From assembly GCF_000235745.1 (NCBI RefSeq), contig NZ_AGSX01000131.1, positions 1 to 64,000 on the forward strand: a stretch of DNA of 64,000 nt, given 5' to 3'. Under the pieces are notes generated by a model that saw only the letters and a list, made by a program, of their open reading frames with translations, did not search any database and was not told where the DNA came from. The DNA comes from Stutzerimonas stutzeri SDM-LAC. GTDB taxonomy: Bacteria; Pseudomonadota; Gammaproteobacteria; Pseudomonadales; Pseudomonadaceae. Position 1 is the stretch's first letter, and every line of letters starts with the position of its first letter. This document shows positions 1 through 8,608 of this stretch, piece after piece. Made by a program: the position numbers and the translations under genes.

Positions 1-444
1 GATGTGCATGGCAGTCGGGAAACAGTCGTTGGAGCTCTGCGCACGGTTGACGTGATCGTTGGGGTGCACCGGGCTCTTGCCTCCGCGTGCTCCTCCGGCC
101 AGTTCATTGGCGCGCCCGGCGATGACCTCGTTGACGTTCATGTTGCTCTGGGTGCCGCTCCCGGTTTGCCAGACCACCAGTGGAAACTGATCGTCGTGCT
201 GACCATGTAGAACCTCGTCCGCGGCCTGTTCGATCAGGCGGGCGATGTCTGGCGGCAGGTCGCCGATGCGGTCGTTTACTCGCGCCGCTGCTTTCTTGAT
301 CAGTGCCAGAGCATGGCAGACGGCAAGCGGCATGCGCTGCTCGCCGATGGCGAAATTGATCAGGGAGCGCTGTGTCTGTGCCCCCCAGTAAGCCGCCTCA
401 GGTACTTCCACGGGACCCAGGCTGTCGGTTTCGGTGCGTGTCAT
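1..444 (-). CDS. fumC: Class II fumarate hydratase, N-terminal part (cut by window edge)
   Basis: The minus strand reads 148 codons from an ATG at 444 to the window edge without a stop. The protein begins [20 protein letters not shown] and continues with GAQTQRSL, the conserved class II fumarase N-terminus. Further along are [14 protein letters not shown] and [12 protein letters not shown], which contribute to the tetrameric active site in this family. Fumarase converts fumarate to malate in the TCA cycle; the class II enzyme has no iron-sulphur cluster and is heat- and oxidant-stable. The catalytic serine loop lies outside the window. The next gene is divergent. In P. aeruginosa a fumC (fumC2, from memory) sits beside the same DUF2059-bolA neighbours, which supports the call. 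Confidence 0.95.
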   Translation of the reverse strand, partial: MTRTETDSLGPVEVPEAAYWGAQTQRSLINFAIGEQRMPLAVCHALALIKKAAARVNDRIGDLPPDIARLIEQAADEVLHGQHDDQFPLVVWQTGSGTQSNMNVNEVIAGRANELAGGARGGKSPVHPNDHVNRAQSSNDCFPTAMHI

Positions 445-592
445 GCCGTGCTCCATTAATGAGGTATGCCTGTTAGGTTGCTGGCGACGGGCACAGGTTC
501 AATCTGGCCTGCAGCTGTTCCTTGAGCGATGGGAACTCCGCGCGCAGAATGTGTCCATTGAGGCTCACCTATCGATCGCCAAGGATCATCTT

Positions 593-1102
593 ATGCACAT
601 TCTCCGTACATTCGGCCTTTGTAGCGTTTTGTCGATGACGCTGCTCAGTGGCCAGGCCAGCGCTGACAGCGCAGGTCACGAGGCCCAGGCCGAGCGTTTT
701 CTGGAATTGGTCAACGCCGACAGGCTCGCGGTGCCGGTGTATGCCCAGGTGCAGCAGATGTTTGCCCAACGCTTCGAGCAGACCCGGGCGCCGGAGAACA
801 AACGCGCGCTGCTTGAGCAATACCAGTCCAAGGCTGACGCCGCGCTGGACCAAGCGATCGGCTGGGAAAAGGTCAAGCCAGAGCTGATCACGCTCTACAC
901 CGAGACCTTTACCGAGCAGGAGCTCACCCAGTTGAACGAGTTCTACGAGTCGGCGCTGGGCAAGAAGATGCTGACCAAGTTGCCTGAGTTGAATGCGCGC
1001 TCTGCGCAGGTCACTCAGACCAAGCTGGAAAGCGCCGTGCCTCAGGTGAACAAACTGCTGGCAGAAATGACTGCCGAACTCGATACCCAGAAAAAGCCCT
1101 GA
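593..1102 (+). CDS. DUF2059 exported protein
   Basis: A 169-residue protein. I chose the ATG at 593 because it follows AAGGA at 581-585 and gives a clean signal peptide (MHILRTFGLCSVLSMTLLSG, cleavage near ASA-DS). An in-frame upstream start at 434 would put a non-hydrophobic extension before the signal. The mature part is helical and Glu/Gln-rich, with the pattern YTETFTEQELTQLNEFYES typical of DUF2059. Function is unknown; a periplasmic location is expected. It ends 15 bp before bolA, so the two are probably co-transcribed, divergently from fumC. Confidence 0.8.
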   Translation: MHILRTFGLCSVLSMTLLSGQASADSAGHEAQAERFLELVNADRLAVPVYAQVQQMFAQRFEQTRAPENKRALLEQYQSKADAALDQAIGWEKVKPELITLYTETFTEQELTQLNEFYESALGKKMLTKLPELNARSAQVTQTKLESAVPQVNKLLAEMTAELDTQKKP

Positions 1103-1117
1103 CGGAGTCCGCCTGGC

Positions 1118-1417
1118 ATGTCCAAGATCGACCTTATCCAAGCCGCGCTGCAAAGCGCATTGCAACCCGAGCACCTGCAGGTGTTCGATGAAAGCCACAT
1201 GCACAGCCGCGGTCAGGAAACCCATTACAAGGCGGTGATCGTCAGCGAGCAGTTTGCCGGCCTGAACGCGGTCAAGCGCCATCAAAAGGCCTACGCGGCA
1301 ATGGGTGAGCTGATGCAACAGGTTCACGCCCTCGCGCTGCACACTTATACCCCGCAAGAGTGGGCCGAGCAGGGCGTTGCACCCGCATCCCCGGTCTGCG
1401 CGGGCGGGCATAAGTAA
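1118..1417 (+). CDS. bolA: BolA family protein
   Basis: A 99-residue protein with the BolA fold: LQVFDESHMHSRGQETHYKA carries the conserved D-E-S-x-x-H segment, and the later FAGLNAVKRHQKAYAAMGEL holds the helix with R-H-Q and the family's conserved second histidine region. BolA proteins pair with monothiol glutaredoxins to bind a 2Fe-2S cluster; the E. coli homologue also affects cell shape and stationary-phase transcription. It follows the DUF2059 gene by 15 bp. The C-terminal tail (PASPVCAGGHK) contains an extra cysteine of unknown meaning. Confidence 0.92.
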   Translation: MSKIDLIQAALQSALQPEHLQVFDESHMHSRGQETHYKAVIVSEQFAGLNAVKRHQKAYAAMGELMQQVHALALHTYTPQEWAEQGVAPASPVCAGGHK

Positions 1418-1525
1418 GAACGGAAGGCGCTAGGGGCTGGACGTACAGGAAGCGCATCCACCTTGGTGGCCGTCCGGCCTCCGGCGCTTTCTTCGGCTTT
1501 ATCGCCCCTGCTAGAATGCACGCCG

Positions 1526-1553
1526 CGCCGGCTCACGCCGGCGTTGTTGTTTT
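1526..1553 (+). terminator. Hairpin with U-rich tail between bolA and trhO
   Basis: A perfect 7-bp stem (CGCCGGC 1526-1532, loop TCAC, GCCGGCG 1537-1543) is followed by TTGTTGTTTT. It could end the bolA transcript. However, TAGAAT at 1512-1517 resembles a pseudomonad -10 box, so the hairpin may instead be the first structure of the trhO leader. Confidence 0.4.
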
Positions 1554-1601
1554 CGCATTCCCGGTCCGCCCTTTGCGCGGGTGACTGCTCGAGGATAATT
1601 C

Positions 1602-2561
1602 ATGACTCAGAAGATCGTCGTCGCGGCGCTGTACAAGTTCGTCTCCCTGCCGGACTACGTCGCGTTGCGTGAGCCCCTGCTCGAAACCCTCGAGACCAAT
1701 GGCATCAAAGGCACGCTGCTGCTGGCCGAAGAAGGGATCAACGGCACGGTATCCGGTAGTCGGCAGGCCATAGATGCGCTGATGGCATGGTTCGGCACCG
1801 ATGCGCGCCTGGCTGATATCGATCACAAGGAATCCTACTGTGACGAGCAGCCCTTCTATCGCACCAAGGTCAAGCTGAAGAAGGAAATCGTCACCCTGGG
1901 TGTGCCAGGCGTCGATCCCAACCAGCGCGTCGGTACCTATGTCGATCCGAAGGATTGGAATGCGCTGATCGAAGATCCGGAAGTACTGCTGATCGACACC
2001 CGCAACGACTACGAGGTGGCCATCGGTACGTTCGAGGGCGCAATCGACCCGAAGACGAAATCCTTCCGCGAGTTTCCCGAGTACATCAAGGCGCACTACG
2101 ATCCGGCCAGGCATAAGAAAGTCGCGATGTTCTGCACGGGCGGCATCCGTTGCGAGAAGGCGTCCAGCTACATGCTTGGAGAGGGCTTCGAGGAGGTCTA
2201 TCACCTCAAGGGCGGCATCCTTAAATACCTCGAAGAAGTTCCGCAGGAAGAAACACGCTGGCGCGGCGACTGCTTCGTGTTCGACAACCGTGTGACCGTC
2301 CGCCATGACTTAACAGAAGGCGACTTCGACCAGTGCCACGCCTGCCGCACGCCGATTTCGCTGGAGGACCGGCAATCGGAGCACTACGCTCCAGGCATCA
2401 GCTGTCCGCATTGCTGGGATAACCTCAGCGAGAAAACCCGCCACAGTGCGCGCGAGCGGCAGAAGCAGATCGAACTGGCGCTCAAGCGCAACCAGCCACA
2501 CCCCATCGGCTACAACTATCGCAAGGCGGGCGTGACCGAGGACAGCCATGAGGCGCGCTAA
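1602..2561 (+). CDS. trhO: tRNA uridine(34) hydroxylase, rhodanese-domain protein
   Basis: A 319-residue protein of the YceA/TrhO family. The N-terminal region has [10 protein letters not shown], the family's ferredoxin-like domain. The central rhodanese domain carries [17 protein letters not shown] and the catalytic loop [13 protein letters not shown], with the active cysteine near residue 177. The C-terminal part has four cysteines in CHACRTP and CPHC, a putative metal site. TrhO uses oxygen to make 5-hydroxyuridine at tRNA position 34, a step towards cmo5U/mo5U. It starts after a GAGGATAATTC leader and is followed 32 bp later by a DsbA-family gene. The same order occurs in P. aeruginosa as far as I recall. 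Confidence 0.93.
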   Translation: MTQKIVVAALYKFVSLPDYVALREPLLETLETNGIKGTLLLAEEGINGTVSGSRQAIDALMAWFGTDARLADIDHKESYCDEQPFYRTKVKLKKEIVTLGVPGVDPNQRVGTYVDPKDWNALIEDPEVLLIDTRNDYEVAIGTFEGAIDPKTKSFREFPEYIKAHYDPARHKKVAMFCTGGIRCEKASSYMLGEGFEEVYHLKGGILKYLEEVPQEETRWRGDCFVFDNRVTVRHDLTEGDFDQCHACRTPISLEDRQSEHYAPGISCPHCWDNLSEKTRHSARERQKQIELALKRNQPHPIGYNYRKAGVTEDSHEAR

Positions 2562-2593
2562 ATGCGCCTTACCCTGATAGCACCGGAGCGCTG

Positions 2594-3226
2594 ATGAGCA
2601 GCCGACTGATCTACGTAATGGACCCGATGTGCTCATGGTGCTGGGGCTTCGCACCGGTCGTGCAGGCATTGGTCGAGCAGGCGCAGGCCCGCGGCGTCGG
2701 TGCGGATCTGGTCGTCGGCGGACTCCGTCAGGAGCGTGTTGCGATGGACCAGGCCGCTCGCGAGCGCACCGCTTCTTACTGGCACGCGGTACACGAGGCG
2801 AGCGGCCAGCCCTTCAACTTCGAGGCGGGCCTGCCGGACGGGCTGGTTTACGACACCGAGCCGGCTTGCCGCGCGCTGGTCGCCGCGCGCGATCTCGATA
2901 GGCAAGCTGCGTGGCGGCTTGCCGGGCTGATTCAACGCGCGTTCTACGTCGAAGGACGCAACGTCACGCTGCCGCCGGAGCTTGTCGAGCTGGCCGATGC
3001 TGCTGGTATTCCGCGTATCGAGTTCGCCGACCGCTTCGATTCCCAGGCCGCACGCGATGCCACCGCCGCGGATTTCGAATGGTCGCGAAATCTTGGTATT
3101 GCCGGTTTCCCCACCTTGCTGGCTGAGCACGACGGTCAGTTGGCGTTGGTGACCAACGGCTTCCAACCGCTCGATGCGCTGTCGCCGCTGCTGGCGCGCT
3201 GGCTGGATCACAACATCGATGCCTGA
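2594..3226 (+). CDS. DsbA-family thioredoxin-like oxidoreductase
   Basis: A 210-residue cytoplasmic protein with no signal peptide. C13-S-W-C16 within DPMCSWCWGF is a thioredoxin-type CxxC active site near the N-terminus, as in the FrnE/DsbA-like 2-hydroxychromene isomerase superfamily. The cis-proline region is seen in NLGIAGFPTLLAE. The insertion between the two halves is helical. The substrate is unknown; a role in thiol-disulphide exchange is inferred from the motif. Its stop overlaps the start of the ABC exporter (ATGCCTGA), so the two are translationally coupled. Confidence 0.85.
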   Translation: MSSRLIYVMDPMCSWCWGFAPVVQALVEQAQARGVGADLVVGGLRQERVAMDQAARERTASYWHAVHEASGQPFNFEAGLPDGLVYDTEPACRALVAARDLDRQAAWRLAGLIQRAFYVEGRNVTLPPELVELADAAGIPRIEFADRFDSQAARDATAADFEWSRNLGIAGFPTLLAEHDGQLALVTNGFQPLDALSPLLARWLDHNIDA

Positions 3227-5000
3227 TCAGCTCAGTTGGGCCGAGATCCGCCGCCTCGCGCTTCACCATCGCAAGGCCTTGGTGCTGGCCAATCTGGTCG
3301 CGGTATTGGCAACGCTGTGCAGCGTGCCGATTCCCTTGCTGTTGCCACTGCTGGTCGACGAGGTGCTGTTGAAGCAGGGCGACGCAGCGCTCGAGGTTAT
3401 GAACAATTTCCTCCCGGTTGGGTGGCAGACGGCGGTTGGCTATATCGGCCTGATGCTCTGCGTGACCTTGGCACTGCGCGCTTCGGCGTTGGTCTTCAAC
3501 GTGCTGCAGGCCCGGCTGTTTGCTCGACTGTCGAAGGATCTGGTCTATCGCATCCGGGTCCGCTTGATCGAGCGACTCAAGCGCATTGCGCTGAGCGAGT
3601 ACGAAAGTTTGGGTGGAGGGACCGTTGCGGCTCACTTGGTCACCGATCTCGAAACCATCGACAAATTCATCGGCGAGACGCTTAGCCGTTTGCTGGTCGC
3701 CGTGCTTTCTATTGCCGGTACGGCAGCGATCCTGCTCTGGATGCACTGGCAGCTGGCGCTGTTGATCCTCTTGTTCAACCCTTTGGTGATCTACGCCACG
3801 GTGCAGCTGGGTAAGCGCGTCAAGCACCTCAAGAAGCTGGAGAACGACAGCACGTCTTTATTCACCCAGGCGCTTACCGAAACCCTGGATGCGATTCAGG
3901 AAGTCCGCGCCGGCAACCGCCAGGGATTCTTCCTTGGGCGCCTCGGTCTGCGGGCACGCGAGGTGCGAGATTATGCGGTCGCCTCGCAGTGGAAGACGGA
4001 CGCCTCCAACCGTGCCAGCGGGTTACTGTTCCAGTTCGGTATCGATATCTTCCGCGCCGCAGCTATGCTCACGGTGCTGTTTTCCGACCTGTCCATCGGG
4101 CAGATGCTCGCGGTGTTCAGCTACCTGTGGTTCATGATCGGCCCGGTGGAGCAGCTGCTTAATCTGCAGTACGCCTTCTACGCGGCGGGCGGTGCGCTGA
4201 GCCGCATCAATCAGCTGCTGGCGCGAGCCGATGAGCCGCAATATTCCGGTGGCCAGGATCCGTTCGCTGGGCGCGACACCGTCGATATTGAAGTTCAAGG
4301 GCTGCGTTTTTCCTATCAGGATGAGCCAGTCCTGGAAGGGCTGGACCTGACCATCGCAGCCGGTGAGAAAGTCGCCATCGTCGGCGCCAGTGGTGGCGGC
4401 AAGAGCACGCTGGTGCAACTGCTGCTGGGCCTCTATCAGCCGCAGGCCGGGCACATCCGCTTTGCTGGGGTCGAGGTGCAGGGTATCGGTCTGGCAACGG
4501 TTCGCGACAATGTGGCGGTGGTGCTGCAGCATCCGGCGCTGTTCAACGACACCGTGCGTGCCAACCTGCTGATGGGGCGTGAGCGCGACGACCAGGCGTG
4601 CTGGCAGGCACTCGAAATCGCCCAGCTGGCCGATACCATCCGGCAACTGCCAGCCGGGCTGGACAGCATCGTTGGTCGTTCTGGTGTGCGTTTGTCCGGG
4701 GGCCAACGGCAACGACTGGCTGTGGCGCGCATGGTTTTGGCCGAGCCTAAGGTGGTGATCCTCGATGAAGCCACATCGGCTCTGGATGCGGCTACCGAGT
4801 ATGCCTTGCATCAAGGCCTCAATCGCTTCCTGCAAGGTCGCACCACACTGATCATCGCTCACCGTTTGTCGGCGGTGAAGCAGGCTGATCGTGTGCTCGT
4901 TTTCGATGGCGGGCGCATTGCCGAGCAGGGTGATCATCAGCAGCTGATCGCCGACGGCGGGCTCTACGCCAAGCTTTACGGGCATCTTCAGCAACACTGA
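3219..5000 (+). CDS. ABC exporter, fused permease and ATPase
   Basis: A 593-residue protein with the type I exporter layout: about six membrane helices in residues 15-310, then an ATPase domain. Walker A is GASGGGKST near residue 388, the signature is LSGGQRQRLAVAR, Walker B plus D-loop is VVILDEATSALD, and the switch histidine is in LIIAHRLSAV. I prefer the ATG at 3219, which overlaps the DsbA-family stop, to an upstream start that would extend into that gene. The family includes MsbA-like and peptide or drug exporters; substrate is not predictable. Coupling to the DsbA-like gene suggests a thiol-related or cofactor substrate, as with CydDC, but this is only inference. Confidence 0.9.
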   Translation: MPDQLSWAEIRRLALHHRKALVLANLVAVLATLCSVPIPLLLPLLVDEVLLKQGDAALEVMNNFLPVGWQTAVGYIGLMLCVTLALRASALVFNVLQARLFARLSKDLVYRIRVRLIERLKRIALSEYESLGGGTVAAHLVTDLETIDKFIGETLSRLLVAVLSIAGTAAILLWMHWQLALLILLFNPLVIYATVQLGKRVKHLKKLENDSTSLFTQALTETLDAIQEVRAGNRQGFFLGRLGLRAREVRDYAVASQWKTDASNRASGLLFQFGIDIFRAAAMLTVLFSDLSIGQMLAVFSYLWFMIGPVEQLLNLQYAFYAAGGALSRINQLLARADEPQYSGGQDPFAGRDTVDIEVQGLRFSYQDEPVLEGLDLTIAAGEKVAIVGASGGGKSTLVQLLLGLYQPQAGHIRFAGVEVQGIGLATVRDNVAVVLQHPALFNDTVRANLLMGRERDDQACWQALEIAQLADTIRQLPAGLDSIVGRSGVRLSGGQRQRLAVARMVLAEPKVVILDEATSALDAATEYALHQGLNRFLQGRTTLIIAHRLSAVKQADRVLVFDGGRIAEQGDHQQLIADGGLYAKLYGHLQQH

Positions 5001-5100
5001 GCCAGGCAATGAACGCGATCCGGTGGGCTCAGTTATCGTCTGGCCAGTGTGTGCTGGCAATATGACGTCAGTTGCTGCTTAAATTGCGCCCCTTTCGCAT

Positions 5101-5127
5101 TCAACTTTGGTCGCGATCTGCCGACTT
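5101..5127 (+). promoter_or_regulatory. FliA (sigma-28) type promoter of the chemoreceptor gene
   Basis: TCAACTTT at 5101-5108, an 11-bp spacer, and GCCGACTT at 5120-5127 match the flagellar sigma-28 consensus (TAAAGTTT-N11-GCCGATAA) at 6 of 8 bases in each element, with exact spacing. The start codon of the chemoreceptor is 34 bp downstream, and many pseudomonad receptors use this class of promoter. Confidence 0.7.
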
Positions 5128-5160
5128 TATAAGCGCGCTTACTTTTTAAGGGATTCTCTG

Positions 5161-7110
5161 ATGCAGTCCGTCGACATATTCGCCAACCTGTCCGTAGGCA
5201 AGAAGTTGTTGCTTGGCTTCGCCATGGTGCTTCTGCTGACACTGGGAGTCGCCGGGACCGGCTTTTACGCTGTGGACTCGATCCTCGACCGCTCGTATCA
5301 GATGAACCAGCTGTCACGCATCAATGCGGCGATTCTTGAAGCGCGTGGCCTGGAACGTGATTTTGCACTGACGCGCAGTGACGAGTCGGCCGATGCCCTG
5401 CGCAGCACCTTGGCCAAACTCGATCAGGAGCTGGAAGAGCTTGCTAAGGACTCATCCGAAGAACACCGGCAGACGCTGCAACAGATCCGCAGTGATGCGG
5501 CCGAATACACTGACCAGTTCGCCCAATACGGTCAGTTGATCGGCAAGGGCGTAGCACTGCGCGAGCGCATGGCCGAGGCTGCACAGAAGAGCCGAGAGGA
5601 ATTCGAGTACATCGAGCTGGATATGTACGACGCGGTGCGTGTGTTGCGCCTCGAAGGTGATCACCTGAAAGGCAGTGACCCGTTGACCATTGCCGAAGCT
5701 GCTTCCGGCCTGACCAAGCGCATTCTCGATCTGCGCACCTTCGAGAGCATGTTCATCGCCAACAGCGACCAGACTGCGGTGGACAGCTGGAACGAGTCCT
5801 ATCAGGACGTCACCACCATCGGCAGCAGTCTGAAAGCCTGGCTTAACGACGAGCAGAAAACCACTATGGATGGTGCTCTGGCGGCGCTTGCGTCGTATCA
5901 GCAGGCATTCGCTGAATTTCGCGGCAGCCGCGCCAACCGCGTCGCGCTGGAGCAGACGATGGTGACGCAGGCACAGCACATCACGGACACCGCCGATCAG
6001 GCGTTGGCTGACGCCACCGCAGCGATGCAGGACCAGCGCCGCAGTGCTTACATGCTGCTTGGGATCATCAGCGTTCTGGCCGTGGTAATCGGCCTGGCAG
6101 CTGCGACGGCAATCTCCCGCATGATCGTCGTTCCCCTTCGCTATACCGTACAGCTGGCACAGCGGGTGGCCGAAGGTGACCTGACCCAGTCGCAAGAGGT
6201 GACCCGTCGCGACGAACTCGGCCAGCTGCAAAAGGCGATGTCGGAGATGACCGTGAGCTTGCGCACGCTGATCGGCCGCATCGGTGGTGGCGTCGGTCAG
6301 ATTGCGACTGCCGCAGAGCAGCTTTCGGCCGTCACCGCTCAGACCAGCGCGGGCGTACAAAAACAGCGGGTCGAGACCGAGCAGGTCGCTACCGCCATGC
6401 ATGAGATGGCGGCCACCGTTCAGGAAGTCGCACAGAATGCCGAGCAGGCATCGCTTGCTGCGCGTCAGGCCGACCAGCAGGCGCGCCAGGGCGATCAGGT
6501 GGTCAAGGAGGCCATCGGCCAGATCGACAGCCTGTCCGGTGAAGTCGAGCATTCCGCGCATGCGATCGAAGAGCTGAATACCGAAAGCGGCCGCATCGGC
6601 ACCGTATTGGAAGTGATCCGCGCGGTGGCTGAGCAGACCAACCTGCTCGCACTGAACGCAGCGATCGAGGCCGCCCGCGCCGGTGAGCAAGGCCGCGGTT
6701 TCGCTGTGGTGGCTGATGAGGTTCGCGCCTTGGCTCGCCGTACCCACGACTCCACCGAGGAGATCGAGGGACTGATCGCCAACCTGCAGCGTGTGGCGCA
6801 AAAGGCCGTCGAGCAAATGCAAACCAGCCGTAACCTGACCCAGCGTACCGTCGACCTCGCCAGTGAAGCGGGTAGCGCGCTGGGCCGCATCACCGAGTCG
6901 GTATCGACCATCGAACAGATGAACCAGCAAATCGCGGCGGCTGCCGAACAGCAAAGCGCCGTGGCTGAGAACATCTCCGAGAGCGTGACCCGTGTTCGGG
7001 ACATCGGCGAGCAAAGCGCCAGCGGTAGCGAGCAGACCGCTGCGGCTAGCGCCGAGCTAGCGAGACTTGGTATTGAACTGCAGGGACTGGTGGCTCGGTT
7101 CCGCACCTGA
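5161..7110 (+). CDS. Methyl-accepting chemotaxis protein with probable HBM sensor
   Basis: A 649-residue receptor. I chose the ATG at 5161, preceded by AAGGGA. Membrane helix 1 is at about 17-39 and helix 2 at about 296-318. The periplasmic region between them is roughly 255 residues, all helical, starting [19 protein letters not shown]. That length and pattern fit the helical bimodular (HBM) sensor, as in McpS of P. putida, which binds organic acids. HAMP follows (about 320-372), then the signalling domain with the conserved hairpin tip around [20 protein letters not shown]. No CheR-tethering pentapeptide is present at the C-terminus (VARFRT). It stands alone between a FliA promoter and a terminator. 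The ligand is unknown. Confidence 0.92.
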   Translation: MQSVDIFANLSVGKKLLLGFAMVLLLTLGVAGTGFYAVDSILDRSYQMNQLSRINAAILEARGLERDFALTRSDESADALRSTLAKLDQELEELAKDSSEEHRQTLQQIRSDAAEYTDQFAQYGQLIGKGVALRERMAEAAQKSREEFEYIELDMYDAVRVLRLEGDHLKGSDPLTIAEAASGLTKRILDLRTFESMFIANSDQTAVDSWNESYQDVTTIGSSLKAWLNDEQKTTMDGALAALASYQQAFAEFRGSRANRVALEQTMVTQAQHITDTADQALADATAAMQDQRRSAYMLLGIISVLAVVIGLAAATAISRMIVVPLRYTVQLAQRVAEGDLTQSQEVTRRDELGQLQKAMSEMTVSLRTLIGRIGGGVGQIATAAEQLSAVTAQTSAGVQKQRVETEQVATAMHEMAATVQEVAQNAEQASLAARQADQQARQGDQVVKEAIGQIDSLSGEVEHSAHAIEELNTESGRIGTVLEVIRAVAEQTNLLALNAAIEAARAGEQGRGFAVVADEVRALARRTHDSTEEIEGLIANLQRVAQKAVEQMQTSRNLTQRTVDLASEAGSALGRITESVSTIEQMNQQIAAAAEQQSAVAENISESVTRVRDIGEQSASGSEQTAAASAELARLGIELQGLVARFRT

Positions 7111-7126
7111 ATCGACCCTGCATTAC

Positions 7127-7162
7127 CAAAGCCCTGGCTCCCGCCGGGGCTTTGTCGTTTTT
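7127..7162 (+). terminator. Rho-independent terminator of the chemoreceptor gene
   Basis: CAAAGCCC (7127-7134) pairs with GGGCTTTG (7147-7154) and is followed by TCGTTTTT. It lies 17 bp after the stop codon. Confidence 0.85.
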
Positions 7163-7234
7163 GGCGCTGAACTCCGGCGAGATTCCACCTATCTAGAAAA
7201 GGTGACGCGACTACCGTCGCATGCTCTGGAGAAT

Positions 7235-7273
7235 ATGATTGAAAGCCCTGTCGCTCGCCAATCGCGGCCTTGA
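7235..7273 (+). CDS. Putative 12-codon leader peptide of the permease gene
   Basis: A short frame encodes MIESPVARQSRP and ends at TGA 7271-7273. GGAGA at 7228-7232 precedes its ATG, although the spacing (2-3 nt) is shorter than ideal. The last codons form the left arm of the hairpin at 7264-7285, and the stop sits in the loop. This arrangement would let a translating ribosome open the structure that hides the permease ribosome-binding site. Translation is not demonstrated; the call rests on the geometry alone. Confidence 0.35.
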   Translation: MIESPVARQSRP

Positions 7274-7285
7274 ACTTGAGGCCGC
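7264..7285 (+). promoter_or_regulatory. Hairpin covering the permease ribosome-binding site
   Basis: GCGGCCT (7264-7270) and AGGCCGC (7279-7285) form a perfect, very GC-rich 7-bp stem with an 8-nt loop. It ends 6 nt before the permease ATG at 7292, and the only Shine-Dalgarno-like bases (GAGG, 7278-7281) are partly in the right arm. Confidence 0.5.
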
Positions 7286-7291
7286 CCGACC

Positions 7292-8608
7292 ATGAAAACC
7301 AACGCGTTCGCTACGGGCGAGTCCCGACTGAAACAAGCGATAACTGGTCCTGCGTTGTTTCTCTTCATCCTCGGTGATGTGCTGGGTGCCGGTGTTTACG
7401 CGCTGGTCGGCAAGATTGCTGGCGAAGCGGGCGGAGCAGCCTGGGTGCCGTTAGTAGTCGCTTTGGGTTTCGCGATGCTCACTGCGGCGTCCTACGCTGA
7501 GCTGGTCACCAAGTATCCGAAAGCAGGCGGCGCGGCAGTGTTCGCCGAGCGAGCATTCGGCAAGCCATTAGTGTCCTTTCTCGTAGGTTTTTGCATGCTG
7601 GCTGCCGGTGTGACAAGTGCCGCGGGTTTGTCACTGGCGTTTGCTGGGGATTACCTCAGCGCCTTTCTCGATACCCCTGCAGTGCCAACCGCACTGATTT
7701 TTCTAACTATCGTCGCGCTGCTGAACGCACGGGGGATCAAAGAGTCGTTGGGTGCCAACGCCGTGATGACGGTAATCGAAGTATCCGGCCTGTTATTCGT
7801 CGTGGTGCTGGCGGCGCGCTTCCTTCTGAACGGGCAGGGCGAGCCGTCGAGGGTATTTGAATTCACGCCAGGCGTATCGCCAGCGATTGCCGTACTTGGC
7901 GCTGCGCTGATCGCGTTCTATTCTTTCGTGGGGTTCGAGGTGTCGGCCAACGTAGCTGAAGAGGTCAAGGATGTGCGGCGCAACTACCCGCGCGCGCTGT
8001 TCGGTGCGTTGTTGGTGGCCGGCCTTGTCTATGTGGGCGTCGGTCTCGCCGCTACGGCAATAATCCCGCCCGCAGAGTTGGCGGAATCGTCTGCCCCCTT
8101 GCTCGATGTAGTGCGCGCTACCGGTTATGCCGTACCGCACTGGCTGTTTGCAGCCGTAGCGCTCGTAGCGGTCGCCAATGGCGCGTTGCTTACGATGATC
8201 ATGTCCAGCCGGTTGGCCTATGGCATGGCGGACGAGGGCCTGCTTCCCTCTGTACTGACCCGCGTACTGCCGGAACGGCGTACGCCTTGGCTCGCAATTG
8301 TACTGACCACGCTCTTAGCCATGGTCCTCACCGTAACGGGCACACTGACAGCGCTGGCTGAGACAGTGGTCCTGTTGCTGCTGTTTGTGTTCATGAGCAC
8401 AAACGTGGCGGTGCTTGTGTTGCGCAAGGACAAGATCGATGCGCCGCATTTCCGCACGCCAACGTTCTTACCTATCCTGGCGATCATCTCCTGTCTGGTG
8501 CTGCTTTCCCAGCAAGACGCCGGCACTTGGTTGCGTGCCGGGTTGTTGATGGCGCTGGGCGCCTTGCTCTATGGGCTTGGCCGGTGGCGCACTGGGCGGC
8601 GCGGCTAG
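7292..8608 (+). CDS. APC-family amino acid permease
   Basis: A 438-residue polytopic membrane protein of the amino acid-polyamine-organocation superfamily, with about 12 membrane helices. The N-terminal helix carries LGDVLGAGVYALVGKIAG, the glycine-rich unwound segment (G-A-G-V) that binds the substrate amino group in this fold. A second family motif is AFYSFVGFEVSANVAEEVKDVRRNYPRA, split here: positions about 208-235, with the F-x-G-F-E core. The substrate is not predictable. Its stop abuts that of the convergent YdjM-like gene with no gap. A possible leader ORF and hairpin lie directly upstream, suggesting translational control. Confidence 0.88.
   Translation: MKTNAFATGESRLKQAITGPALFLFILGDVLGAGVYALVGKIAGEAGGAAWVPLVVALGFAMLTAASYAELVTKYPKAGGAAVFAERAFGKPLVSFLVGFCMLAAGVTSAAGLSLAFAGDYLSAFLDTPAVPTALIFLTIVALLNARGIKESLGANAVMTVIEVSGLLFVVVLAARFLLNGQGEPSRVFEFTPGVSPAIAVLGAALIAFYSFVGFEVSANVAEEVKDVRRNYPRALFGALLVAGLVYVGVGLAATAIIPPAELAESSAPLLDVVRATGYAVPHWLFAAVALVAVANGALLTMIMSSRLAYGMADEGLLPSVLTRVLPERRTPWLAIVLTTLLAMVLTVTGTLTALAETVVLLLLFVFMSTNVAVLVLRKDKIDAPHFRTPTFLPILAIISCLVLLSQQDAGTWLRAGLLMALGALLYGLGRWRTGRRG

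Noticed and set aside
5452-7014. 520-codon open frame on the minus strand opposite the chemoreceptor
   Set aside because: It mirrors the strongly biased codon pattern of the real gene, has low-complexity Leu/His/Arg-rich sequence and no ribosome-binding site.
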